The notes under the pieces: generated by a model | Seen by the model: only the letters and a program-made list of their open reading frames with translations | What the model was told of the DNA's origin: nothing | The model's database searches: none | Part shown: positions 1 to 4,732 of the stretch, in pieces | Layout of the letters: every line of letters starts with the position of its first letter | How positions within the stretch are numbered: the stretch's first letter is position 1 | Made by a program: the position numbers and the translations under genes | Assembly: GCA_015223015.1 (NCBI GenBank) | Contig: JADFWK010000057.1 | Coordinates: 1 to 6,353, forward strand | Length of the DNA: 6,353 nt | From: Pseudomonadota bacterium | Lineage (GTDB): Bacteria; Desulfobacterota; DSM-4660; Desulfatiglandales; B25-G16 | Reading direction: 5' to 3'

Positions 1-149
1 CTTATGGAGCCGGTTACTCTACTCCCTATGCAGCCTCTCCTTACGGTGCTTATGGATTTGGCGGAGGAATGGGCCGTGGCATGGGCATGGGCAGAGGAAT
101 GGGCATGGGATGGGGCAGAGGATTTGGCAGAGGTAGACGAGGGTGGTAA
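1..149 (+). CDS. Gly/Met/Arg-rich protein, C-terminal part only (DUF5320-like)
   Basis: The gene is cut by the window edge. The first complete codon is at 3 and the stop TAA is at 147-149, giving 48 visible residues. The visible part begins with a Tyr/Pro/Ala-rich stretch (YGAGYSTPYAASPYGAYGFG) and ends in a highly repetitive Gly-Met-Gly-Arg tail (GRGMGMGRGMGMGWGRGFGRGRRGW). Such Gly/Arg/Met-rich low-complexity proteins, often annotated DUF5320, are commonly found beside NifX-like and Mrp/MinD-type ATPase genes in anaerobes (from memory). The two following reading frames have related composition, so this is probably the first of a tandem set. No Cys or His is visible and no catalytic motif can be named. 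The function is unknown; a scaffold or RNA/metal-interacting role would be a guess. The reading frame is convincing because the Gly-Met-Gly-Arg repeats and the stop are in register and a stem-loop follows. Confidence 0.7.
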   Translation, partial: YGAGYSTPYAASPYGAYGFGGGMGRGMGMGRGMGMGWGRGFGRGRRGW

Positions 150-170
150 ATTCTATGACTAGGCCTTGAG

Positions 171-200
171 AGCAGTCTTGGATCATCTGCCAAGACTGCT
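171..200 (+). terminator. Perfect 11-bp stem-loop, possible terminator or processing hairpin
   Basis: AGCAGTCTTGG (171-181) and CCAAGACTGCT (190-200) are perfect inverted repeats around an 8-nt loop, 21 bases after the stop of the upstream gene. The stem is stable, but no run of T follows it (the next bases are CCGTTGG). It is therefore not a classic intrinsic terminator. It may protect a 3' end or be a factor-dependent terminator. Confidence 0.45.
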
Positions 201-240
201 CCGTTGGAATCAGCGTTAAAGGTATAAAAGGGGTATTGTT

Positions 241-408
241 GTGCCTTACGGCAGAGGATTTGGCCTTTGGAGATTTTCACACCTGTGTCCCTGTGTAGGT
301 TAGGAAGAAGGTGGCCTACCCAGAGGTTGGGCCTATGGGGCACCAGCATTTATCCCTGCTGCTCCTTATGGCATGGAGAGGGGATACCAGTATGGTTATC
401 CCTCTTAA
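241..408 (+). pseudogene. Short Gly/Tyr-rich DUF5320-like gene with an in-frame TAG
   Basis: GTG at 241 follows a good ribosome binding site (AAAGGGG, 227-233, 7-nt spacing). It reads MPYGRGFGLWRFSHLCPCVG, then TAG at 301-303, then continues in the same frame for 34 codons (EEGGLPRGWAYGAPAF..., ending GYQYGYPS) to TAA at 406-408. The sequence after the stop keeps the Gly/Tyr/Pro-rich composition of the flanking genes. The join CVG-stop-EEGGLPR aligns in register with a P-Y-V-G-R-G-R-G-G-L-P-R type motif I recall from small DUF5320-type proteins. The best reading is a recently decayed paralogue, or a locus with small compensating frame changes around 250-310. Alternatives are a 20-residue product, stop readthrough, or a sequencing or assembly error. 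It lies between two related genes, which supports tandem duplication followed by decay. Confidence 0.55.
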
Positions 409-426
409 TAGACAGTAATTGAAAAA

Positions 427-432
427 AAGGAG
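427..432 (+). promoter_or_regulatory. Ribosome binding site for the 439 gene
   Basis: AAGGAG lies 6 nt before the ATG at 439. This strong Shine-Dalgarno sequence settles the start of the downstream gene and rules out the overlapping +1-frame reading that begins at 468. Confidence 0.7.
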
Positions 433-438
433 AAAGAT

Positions 439-837
439 ATGTATTACCAATCTTATCCATATGGAGGATGGCCTCCTCCCTGGGGGCCGCCGCCCATGGG
501 AATGGGTTATCCTATGACAGGGGGCTGGATGAATCCTTACGGAGGAATGCCACAGATGCCATATTACCCTCAACCAGGGGGATATGGAGCACCAGAGATG
601 TCGCAAATGCCGTATTACCCACCACAAGGGGGATTTGGAGCACCAGAGATGTCGCCCTATGGTCAACCTAATTACCCACCACCGGGAGGATTTGGAGGGC
701 CGGGGATGTCACCATTTGGCCCACCTATGGCGCCAGAGCAGGAGATAAACTACTTAAGAGATCAAGCCCAAATGCTAAAGCAGCAGATGGACCAGATCGA
801 TGCAAGGATCAAGGAGTTAGAGAAAGCGACCAAGTAG
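439..837 (+). CDS. Pro/Gly/Tyr/Met-rich repeat protein with C-terminal coiled coil (DUF5320-like)
   Basis: A 132-residue protein of unknown function. Residues 1-38 are Tyr/Pro/Gly/Trp-rich. Residues 39-91 form three tandem repeats of 17, 17 and 19 residues with the pattern (QM)P-Y-Y-P-x-x-G-G-(Y/F)-G-A-P-E-M-S. Residues about 98-130 (EINYLRDQAQMLKQQMDQID and onward) form a charged amphipathic helix ending ARIKELEKATK, predicted to be a coiled coil and therefore probably an oligomerisation or docking segment. The repeat arm is expected to be disordered and sticky. There is no signal peptide, transmembrane segment or Cys. A disordered Gly-rich arm plus a short C-terminal coiled coil is the layout I associate with DUF5320 proteins, which recur beside NifX-like and MinD/Mrp genes. 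The ATG at 439 is supported by AAGGAG at 427-432. The family name is moderately sure; the reading frame is very sure. Confidence 0.85.
   Translation: MYYQSYPYGGWPPPWGPPPMGMGYPMTGGWMNPYGGMPQMPYYPQPGGYGAPEMSQMPYYPPQGGFGAPEMSPYGQPNYPPPGGFGGPGMSPFGPPMAPEQEINYLRDQAQMLKQQMDQIDARIKELEKATK
553..711 (+). repeat. Three tandem 51/51/57-bp in-frame coding repeats
   Basis: Units are 553-603, 604-654 and 655-711. The first two are nearly identical at protein level (QMPYYPQPGGYGAPEMS and QMPYYPPQGGFGAPEMS); the third has diverged and is two codons longer. The unit length keeps the reading frame, so copy number could vary without breaking the gene. Confidence 0.85.
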
Positions 838-880
838 CTGCCTGCCAAGTACAGCGATCTGTTGGTCTGATAAAAAGATC

Positions 881-908
881 TTGACATTTCTAAGGAAAGG
901 ATTATCTG
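881..908 (+). promoter_or_regulatory. Possible sigma70-type promoter for the ferredoxin gene
   Basis: A perfect TTGACA (881-886) is followed after 16 bp by TATCTG (903-908), a weak -10 match (3 of 6). It sits in the 111-bp gap between the repeat protein and the ferredoxin, so transcription would start about 30 bp before the ferredoxin GTG. The -35 match is exact but the -10 is poor. Confidence 0.35.
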
Positions 909-948
909 TTACTCGTTACCGTGCACCACACTGGAAAGGGGTAAGGAT

Positions 949-1137
949 GTGTACAAGGTAGAGGTTGATAAAGAAAAATGCATAGGCTGCGATGAGTGCG
1001 TAGATGTCTGTCCTGTAGATGTCTTTGAAATGCAGGATGAAAAGTCGGTTCCTGTTAATGCAGAGGAATGTATCGGGTGTGAAAGCTGTATAGAGGTCTG
1101 CGAACAAGATGCGATCACCGTTACTGAAGTCGACTGA
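949..1137 (+). CDS. 2[4Fe-4S] ferredoxin
   Basis: A 62-residue bacterial-type ferredoxin that carries electrons at low potential in the cytoplasm. It has two Cys-x2-Cys-x2-Cys-x3-Cys motifs: CIGCDECVDVC (residues 11-21, followed by the usual Pro) and CIGCESCIEVC (residues 41-51, followed by Glu instead of Pro). Each motif supplies three ligands to one [4Fe-4S] cluster and the fourth to the other. The protein is acidic, as expected for a ferredoxin. The length is normal for the family. The start is GTG at 949, since the ATG at 947 is out of frame; AAGGGG at 936-941 lies 7 nt upstream. Two stops in tandem (TGA TAA, 1135-1140) end it. Being next to an Mrp ATPase and ferredoxin-bearing MinD ATPases, it may supply electrons to, or share an assembly route with, those proteins (inference). 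Confidence 0.95.
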   Translation: MYKVEVDKEKCIGCDECVDVCPVDVFEMQDEKSVPVNAEECIGCESCIEVCEQDAITVTEVD

Positions 1138-1148
1138 TAATTGTTGGG

Positions 1149-1222
1149 CAAGGTATAGAGGTTCAGGAGAGATATCCACCACAGAGCTGAACGCTTGAGT
1201 GGTGATCATGATCCTTACCTTG
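1149..1222 (+). ncRNA. Candidate pseudoknot-capable RNA structure
   Basis: An outer 7-bp pairing (1149-1155 with 1216-1222) encloses a hairpin CACCAC/GTGGTG (1177-1182 with 1199-1204). That hairpin can extend by GAT (1171-1173) with ATC (1205-1207) across a 3-nt bulge. Its 16-nt loop contains CTGAAC (1187-1192), exactly complementary to GTTCAG (1161-1166) on the 5' side, which would make an H-type pseudoknot inside the outer stem. Each pairing is perfect, but all are short, so chance cannot be excluded. Confidence 0.3.
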
Positions 1223-1387
1223 AGATTAACAACCCCCCAAATAAGTTAGTCAGTAAGCTGATGCCGAGCCTTAAAGAGCCGGTAAAAACTCCCTCAAAGA
1301 GTTTTGAATGGGTGAGTTGCTTCGGCGCGTTGAGACATCGCCTTTCGGAAACAGCCGCGGTACTTATGGTAGGAAGACTATTTCAAT

Positions 1388-1410
1388 TTTTTCGTTTTTT
1401 GAACGAAAAA
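1388..1410 (+). promoter_or_regulatory. A/T-rich 9-bp hairpin before the mrp-type gene
   Basis: TTTTTCGTT (1388-1396) and AACGAAAAA (1402-1410) are perfect inverted repeats with a 5-nt loop, ending 25 nt before the ATG. No T-run follows it, so it is not a typical terminator. It could modulate access to the ribosome binding site (AAAGG, 1424-1428) or be an operator. Confidence 0.35.
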
Positions 1411-1435
1411 TCTGTGAGCAGGGAAAGGTATTATA

Positions 1436-2287
1436 ATGGCACAACAAGAAAAAGTAAGAGGCGAAACACCAGAAGGTCGAAAGGCTATGATGGAGGCCCA
1501 GGATGAAGAGATAAGAGAAAAACTTAAGGGGTTTAAGAACAAGATATTGGTAATGAGTGGAAAAGGCGGTGTTGGTAAAAGTACTGTCGCTGCCTATCTT
1601 TCGGTTGGGCTGGCCAGGAAAGGCTTCCAGGTGGGGCTGATGGATGTGGACTTACATGGTCCGAGTATCCCCCGGCTCCTCGGCCTTACAGGACAGATAC
1701 TGTCGGCTGGTGAAAGTAACAAAGCAATTCCTCTGAAATATCTGCCCAATATGGAGGTCATGTCAATAGAGACCCTCCTTGGAGACAAGGATACTGCAAC
1801 GATCTGGAGAGGTCCCCTGAAAATCGGGGTGATTAAGCAGTTTATCGCCGATATCGCCTGGAGTAATTCGGATTATCTCATAATCGATTGTCCTCCGGGC
1901 ACCGGAGATGAACCCTTGACGATAGCCCAGGTCATACCAGACACCAAGGCGATTATTGTAACCACACCCCAGGAGATCTCCCTGGCTGATGTTCGAAAAT
2001 CAATCAATTTTTGCCATCAGGTCAATATGCAAATCCTTGGTTTGATAGAAAATGGGAGTGGCTTAACCTGTCCTCACTGTGGGAAAACCATTGATCTGTT
2101 TAAGACAGGCGGTGGGATGGTAACTGCCAAAAAGGCGGGTCTCAGACTACTGGGCAGTCTCCCCTTGGAACCTGATATTGTCCTTGAGGGTGATAATGGA
2201 ACGGTAAACTGGATGGAGCAAAAAGATCTGCCTTACACAGTAAATTTCACCAAGATTATAGATGAGGTCGCTAATCTTACGAAGTGA
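1436..2287 (+). CDS. Mrp/Nbp35-family Fe-S carrier P-loop ATPase
   Basis: A 283-residue cytoplasmic ATPase of the Mrp/ApbC/Nbp35 group, which binds a [4Fe-4S] cluster between subunits and delivers it to target proteins. It has a deviant Walker A GKGGVGKST (residues 42-50), the switch motif DVDLHGPS (70-77), the family's W-R-G-P (124-127), DCPPGTGDEPLT (151-162), and the cluster-binding CPHC (212-215) after the family's E-N (205-206). The N-terminal about 35 residues are charged and lack the extra four-Cys domain of eukaryotic Nbp35 and the DUF59 domain of some bacterial Mrp proteins. ATG 1436 is preceded by AAAGG at 1424-1428. The gene follows the structured leader and is closed off by the terminator at 2354-2389. 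In Desulfovibrio a related mrp gene sits next to the orange-protein gene, so a role in the same complex is plausible. Confidence 0.93.
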   Translation: MAQQEKVRGETPEGRKAMMEAQDEEIREKLKGFKNKILVMSGKGGVGKSTVAAYLSVGLARKGFQVGLMDVDLHGPSIPRLLGLTGQILSAGESNKAIPLKYLPNMEVMSIETLLGDKDTATIWRGPLKIGVIKQFIADIAWSNSDYLIIDCPPGTGDEPLTIAQVIPDTKAIIVTTPQEISLADVRKSINFCHQVNMQILGLIENGSGLTCPHCGKTIDLFKTGGGMVTAKKAGLRLLGSLPLEPDIVLEGDNGTVNWMEQKDLPYTVNFTKIIDEVANLTK

Positions 2288-2300
2288 CGATTATCTACTA

Positions 2301-2328
2301 GGCAGTAAGGAGTATGCAGTAGGCACTT
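2301..2328 (+). repeat. Four degenerate tandem heptanucleotides
   Basis: GGCAGTA, AGGAGTA, TGCAGTA and GGCACTT follow one another just after the mrp-type stop codon. They look like a remnant of a 7-bp short tandem repeat array, of the kind seen between genes in some bacteria. No function is apparent. Confidence 0.5.
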
Positions 2329-2353
2329 AAGCTGACTTTAAACACTTAAAATT

Positions 2354-2389
2354 GAGGGATTCAATAACAACACGAGTCCCTCTGTTTTT
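2354..2389 (+). terminator. Intrinsic terminator after the mrp-type gene
   Basis: GAGGGATTC (2354-2362) pairs with GAGTCCCTC (2374-2382) as a 9-bp stem with one G-U pair and an 11-nt loop, followed by TGTTTTT (2383-2389). This is a textbook rho-independent terminator and splits the locus into an upstream unit and the MinD unit. The MinD genes would then need their own promoter in 2390-2428 or depend on readthrough. Confidence 0.75.
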
Positions 2390-2428
2390 GCTGAAATCTG
2401 CCAGGTGAAAGTTGAACTCCTGCCAAAT

Positions 2429-2434
2429 AGGAAG
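2429..2434 (+). promoter_or_regulatory. Ribosome binding site deciding the MinD-1 start
   Basis: AGGAAG lies 6 nt before ATG 2441. The longer in-frame option, GTG 2405, has no comparable site and would add 12 residues (MKVELLPNRKTT) before the conserved N-terminal beta-strand that leads into Walker A. Confidence 0.65.
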
Positions 2435-2440
2435 ACGACA

Positions 2441-3283
2441 ATGATCATAAGCATAGCAAGCGGAAAGGGTGGAACCGGAAAAACAACAATAGCTACCAAC
2501 CTGGCAGTGGCCCTGGGCCCTGGGGTAAACCTTCTGGATTGTGATGTAGAAGAGCCAAATGACCATATTTTCATTCAACCAGAGGTTACATACACTGAAA
2601 GGGTGAGCCTAAAAGTGCCCCAGGTGGATATGGATAAATGTACCCTATGTGGGCGATGTCAGGACATCTGTCAGTTCCAGGCCATTGTTGTTGTGGGCAA
2701 ATCTGTCTTAACCTTTCCCGAGTTGTGCCACAGTTGTGGCGGATGTGTGGAGGTGTGCCCCGAGGATGCAATTACTGAAATAGACAGAGAAATGGGGGTC
2801 TTTGAAGGTGGTCACAGGGATAGTCTCGAATTTTCGTATGGCCGCCTCTTTGTTGGCCAGGTGATGGCGGTTCCCGTGATTGAAAGGGTCAGGGCTGCTG
2901 TTCAACCGGACAAGGTAAACATAATTGATGCCCCTCCGGGGACGTCATGCCCAGTGATCAGTTCAGTAAAGGGCACCGATTTTGTGATCCTGGTAACGGA
3001 ACCTACCCCATTCGGCCTGAATGATCTGAAGCTCGCCGTTGGCATGGTTAAGATCCTCAACATTCCTCATGGCATATTAATAAATTGCTCAGATTTGGGT
3101 GATACCAAGGTTACAGAATATGCAGAGCAAGAACATATCCCCATTCTTATGGAGATTCCCTTTGACCGCCAGATCGCAGAGACCTATTCAAGGGGTAAAC
3201 TCCTGGTAGAGGAGTTGCCTGACTGGAAAGCGAAATTTATTCACCTCTATGAAAAAATAACGGATCTTGTAAGACAGGAGTAA
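2441..3283 (+). CDS. MinD-superfamily P-loop ATPase with inserted 2[4Fe-4S] ferredoxin domain (copy 1)
   Basis: A 280-residue ATPase with a ferredoxin module inserted in the P-loop fold. It has a deviant Walker A GKGGTGKTT (residues 8-16), a switch region DCDVEEPN (33-40), first cluster motif CTLCGRCQDIC (67-77), second CHSCGGCVEVCP (96-107), and DAPPGTSCPV (163-172) as the Walker B-like segment with a Cys of possible interest (C170). The family occurs as adjacent pairs in anaerobes, including the orp locus of Desulfovibrio, where such proteins associate with the orange protein. ATP-driven delivery of electrons or clusters is a reasonable but unproven role. ATG 2441 is preferred over GTG 2405 because of AGGAAG at 2429-2434. 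It heads a tight unit: the small membrane-type gene starts 17 bp after its stop. Confidence 0.92.
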   Translation: MIISIASGKGGTGKTTIATNLAVALGPGVNLLDCDVEEPNDHIFIQPEVTYTERVSLKVPQVDMDKCTLCGRCQDICQFQAIVVVGKSVLTFPELCHSCGGCVEVCPEDAITEIDREMGVFEGGHRDSLEFSYGRLFVGQVMAVPVIERVRAAVQPDKVNIIDAPPGTSCPVISSVKGTDFVILVTEPTPFGLNDLKLAVGMVKILNIPHGILINCSDLGDTKVTEYAEQEHIPILMEIPFDRQIAETYSRGKLLVEELPDWKAKFIHLYEKITDLVRQE

Positions 3284-3287
3284 AAAG

Positions 3288-3296
3288 AAGGAGGAG
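3288..3296 (+). promoter_or_regulatory. Strong Shine-Dalgarno serving the small gene at 3301
   Basis: AAGGAGGAG is the strongest ribosome binding site in the window. The GTG at 3301 is ideally spaced (6 nt after GGAGG). The next ATPase gene begins about 100 bp further on, too far to use this site directly. Confidence 0.75.
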
Positions 3297-3300
3297 ATGC

Positions 3301-3402
3301 GTGCCTTGTTGTGTTAGTCTTGTTGCCATGGTCCTATTGGGTGGGCTTTTTGGCAACCAAACAAATCAAACCAATAAAACCAATAGAACCAAGTTACTAT
3401 GA
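3301..3402 (+). CDS. 33-residue small protein with one hydrophobic segment, coupled to MinD-2
   Basis: Starts at GTG 3301 after AAGGAGGAG (3288-3296) and ends at TGA 3400-3402, overlapping the next gene's ATG (3399-3401) as ATGA. The product has an N-terminal Cys pair (C3, C4), a hydrophobic stretch of about 15 residues (about 4-18, CVSLVAMVLLGGLFG) and a hydrophilic tail of (Q/K/R)-T-N repeats ending TKLL. The hydrophobic stretch is short for a full membrane span but could insert in or lie on the membrane. MinD-2 has no ribosome binding site of its own, so its translation is probably coupled to this gene. That is good evidence that the small frame is really translated. No homologue is recognised. 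It could anchor the soluble ATPases at the membrane, or be only a leader for coupling. Confidence 0.65.
   Translation: MPCCVSLVAMVLLGGLFGNQTNQTNKTNRTKLL
3359..3394 (+). repeat. Four 9-bp tandem repeats within the small gene
   Basis: AAACAAATC, AAACCAATA, AAACCAATA and GAACCAAGT run in tandem. The unit is a multiple of three, so it encodes the (Q/K/R)-T-N tail of the small protein and can change copy number without a frameshift. Confidence 0.7.
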
Positions 3403-4274
3403 AAGAACTTATTGTAATAAGCGGCAAGGGTGGAACCGGCAAGACCAGCTTGCTGGGTGCCTTTGCATCTCTAGCCAAGGATAAGGTTCTGTGTGATGCC
3501 GATGTAGATGCTGCCGATCTCTATCTGATCCTGGAGCCGGACATAAGGGAGAGGCAAGACTTTCAAGAGGGGCATAGGGCTGTAATAAACCTGGATAAGT
3601 GCACTGAATGCGGCCTGTGCAGGGAGCTGTGTCGCTTCGATGCCATTAGTCCGGAGTATAAAGTAGATCCCATTGACTGTGAAGGATGTGGGGTCTGTGT
3701 CTATTTCTGTCCGGAAGATGCGATAGATTTTCCCATTAAGACCTGTGGTGAATTGTTTGTATCAGAGACCCGCGCTGGGCCCATGGTACATGCCAGACTC
3801 GGTATTGCTGAGGACAACTCCGGAAAACTGGTAACGCTAACCCGCAAGCAGGCCAAAGAGCTCGCAGAGGAGAGGGACCTGAGCCTTATTCTCACTGATG
3901 GGCCCCCCGGACTGGCCTGTCCTGTTATTGCATCAATAGCCGGTGCTAGCGCGGTACTCATTGTGACTGAACCGACCCTGTCGGGACAGCACGATATGGA
4001 CAGGGTGGTTGAGTTAGCCAATCATTTTGGGATTCCTGCCAGCATTTGCATAAACAAATTTGACCTTAATCCGGATATGACTGTGGCAATAGAACAATAT
4101 GCCAAGGATAGGGGATTGCCTGTAATGGGAAGGATCCCGTTTGATCCATCATTCACCAAGGCCATGGTTCAAAAGCAGACTATCATCGAATATGATGGGA
4201 GATCCCAAGCCGCCCAAGCGGTTGTGGAGATATGGGAGAGACTGACTGCTCGGTTTGACCTGAATACAGGGTAG
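3399..4274 (+). CDS. MinD-superfamily P-loop ATPase with inserted 2[4Fe-4S] ferredoxin domain (copy 2)
   Basis: A 291-residue paralogue of the preceding ATPase with the same layout: deviant Walker A GKGGTGKTS (residues 9-17), DADVDAADL (33-41), cluster motifs CTECGLCRELC (68-78) and CEGCGVCVYFCP (94-105), then DGPPGLACPV (167-176). It differs from copy 1 by a longer middle section (about 137-160, charged, with an EDNSGKL turn and an AKELAEERD helix), an extra Cys at 116 and a Leu-Ala in place of Thr-Ser before the conserved Cys-Pro. Clear divergence outside the motifs suggests the two copies are distinct partners, perhaps forming a heterodimer, rather than a recent duplication. ATG 3399 overlaps the stop of the 33-residue gene (ATGA) and lacks its own ribosome binding site. 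A NifX-like gene follows after 77 bp. Confidence 0.92.
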   Translation: MKELIVISGKGGTGKTSLLGAFASLAKDKVLCDADVDAADLYLILEPDIRERQDFQEGHRAVINLDKCTECGLCRELCRFDAISPEYKVDPIDCEGCGVCVYFCPEDAIDFPIKTCGELFVSETRAGPMVHARLGIAEDNSGKLVTLTRKQAKELAEERDLSLILTDGPPGLACPVIASIAGASAVLIVTEPTLSGQHDMDRVVELANHFGIPASICINKFDLNPDMTVAIEQYAKDRGLPVMGRIPFDPSFTKAMVQKQTIIEYDGRSQAAQAVVEIWERLTARFDLNTG

Positions 4275-4351
4275 GAAATGTGAAGGATGTCCAGGCATTA
4301 GAATGCAGGGAAGCGCACAAAAAATAGAACTAGTGAAAGAGGTGTGAAGGA

Positions 4352-4732
4352 ATGAGAAGGATAGCATTAGCAACTGAGGATAATCAGGAACTCAGTGGTC
4401 AGATCAGCCAGCACTTTGGCCGTTGTCCTTACTATCTTATTGTAGAAGTTGAAGGACTTGAAATAGAAAAGACTGAGAGTATTGATAACCCCTATTACAA
4501 TAGCCATGCCCCTGGAATGGTCCCTCAATTCATCAATGAACAGGGTGTGAATGTCATGATTGCTGGGGGTATGGGGCCAATGGCAATTGATATGTTCACT
4601 GGTTTAGGGATCGAAGTTGTAAGTGGAGCGGCGGGAAATGCTGGAAATGTTCTCCAGGCCTATTTAAGAGGAGAGATCACTGGAGTAGAACCCTGCCAGC
4701 ACGATCACCCCGAAGGCCATCATCACGGTTGA
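4352..4732 (+). CDS. NifX/NifB-type (dinitrogenase Fe-Mo cofactor family) protein, ORP-like, with His-rich tail
   Basis: A 126-residue single-domain protein of the family that binds metal-sulfur clusters or their precursors (NifX, NafY, the C-terminus of NifB, and the Mo-Cu 'orange protein' of Desulfovibrio). Signature stretches are ALATED (5-10), QHFGRCPYY (20-28), AGGMGPMAIDMF (71-82) and GIEVVSGAAGNAGNV (86-100). C25 and the acidic and Asn residues near it are candidate ligands. The last residues, CQHDHPEGHHHG, hold a Cys and five His, an unusually strong metal-binding tail. The start ATG 4352 follows AAGAGGTG (4337-4344). As the last gene of the MinD unit it is the likely cluster-holding partner of the ATPases. 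No nitrogenase genes are present, so the name NifX should not be read as a role in nitrogen fixation. Confidence 0.9.
   Translation: MRRIALATEDNQELSGQISQHFGRCPYYLIVEVEGLEIEKTESIDNPYYNSHAPGMVPQFINEQGVNVMIAGGMGPMAIDMFTGLGIEVVSGAAGNAGNVLQAYLRGEITGVEPCQHDHPEGHHHG

Larger units (their letters stand above)
1138..1435 (+). other. About 300-bp gene-free leader region with several inverted repeats
   Basis: No protein-coding gene is convincing here. Visible structure comprises CAAGGTA/TACCTTG (1149-1155 with 1216-1222), GTTCAG/CTGAAC (1161-1166 with 1187-1192), CACCAC/GTGGTG (1177-1182 with 1199-1204), AAAACTC/GAGTTTT (1285-1291 with 1299-1305), GGCG/CGCC (1324-1327 with 1339-1342) and TTTTTCGTT/AACGAAAAA (1388-1396 with 1402-1410). 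The density of pairings and the position just before the mrp-type gene suggest a structured 5' leader or a small RNA. I do not recognise a known riboswitch consensus. A continuous frame from TTG 1195 to 1506 exists but lacks a ribosome binding site and runs into mrp out of frame. Confidence 0.45.

Noticed and set aside
468..671. 67-codon frame on the plus strand
   Set aside because: It is a shifted reading of the repeat region of the 439 gene, which has the better ribosome binding site and a coiled-coil end.
553..711. Tandem repeats as a CRISPR array
   Set aside because: The units are contiguous, in-frame and coding, with no spacers.
1195..1506. Stop-free 103-codon frame starting at TTG
   Set aside because: It has no ribosome binding site, its last 24 codons overlap mrp out of frame, no domain is recognised, and the segment is rich in inverted repeats. 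Kept only as an open question in the findings.
2405..2440. GTG 2405 as start of MinD copy 1
   Set aside because: No Shine-Dalgarno precedes it and the extra residues come before the usual first beta-strand. ATG 2441 has AGGAAG at proper spacing.
2288..2440. Sigma54 -24/-12 promoter as in Desulfovibrio orp operons
   Set aside because: The best candidate, GGCAC at 2322, lacks a GC at the required distance. No TGGCAC-N5-TTGC match was found in the intergenic regions.
3297..3317. ATG 3297 reading MRALLC then stop
   Set aside because: It is only six codons and its ATG lies directly against the Shine-Dalgarno. GTG 3301 fits the spacing and gives a longer frame coupled to the next gene.
4280..4327. 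15-codon frame MKDVQALECREAHKK after MinD copy 2
   Set aside because: Very short, ribosome binding spacing too tight, no coupling with the next gene.
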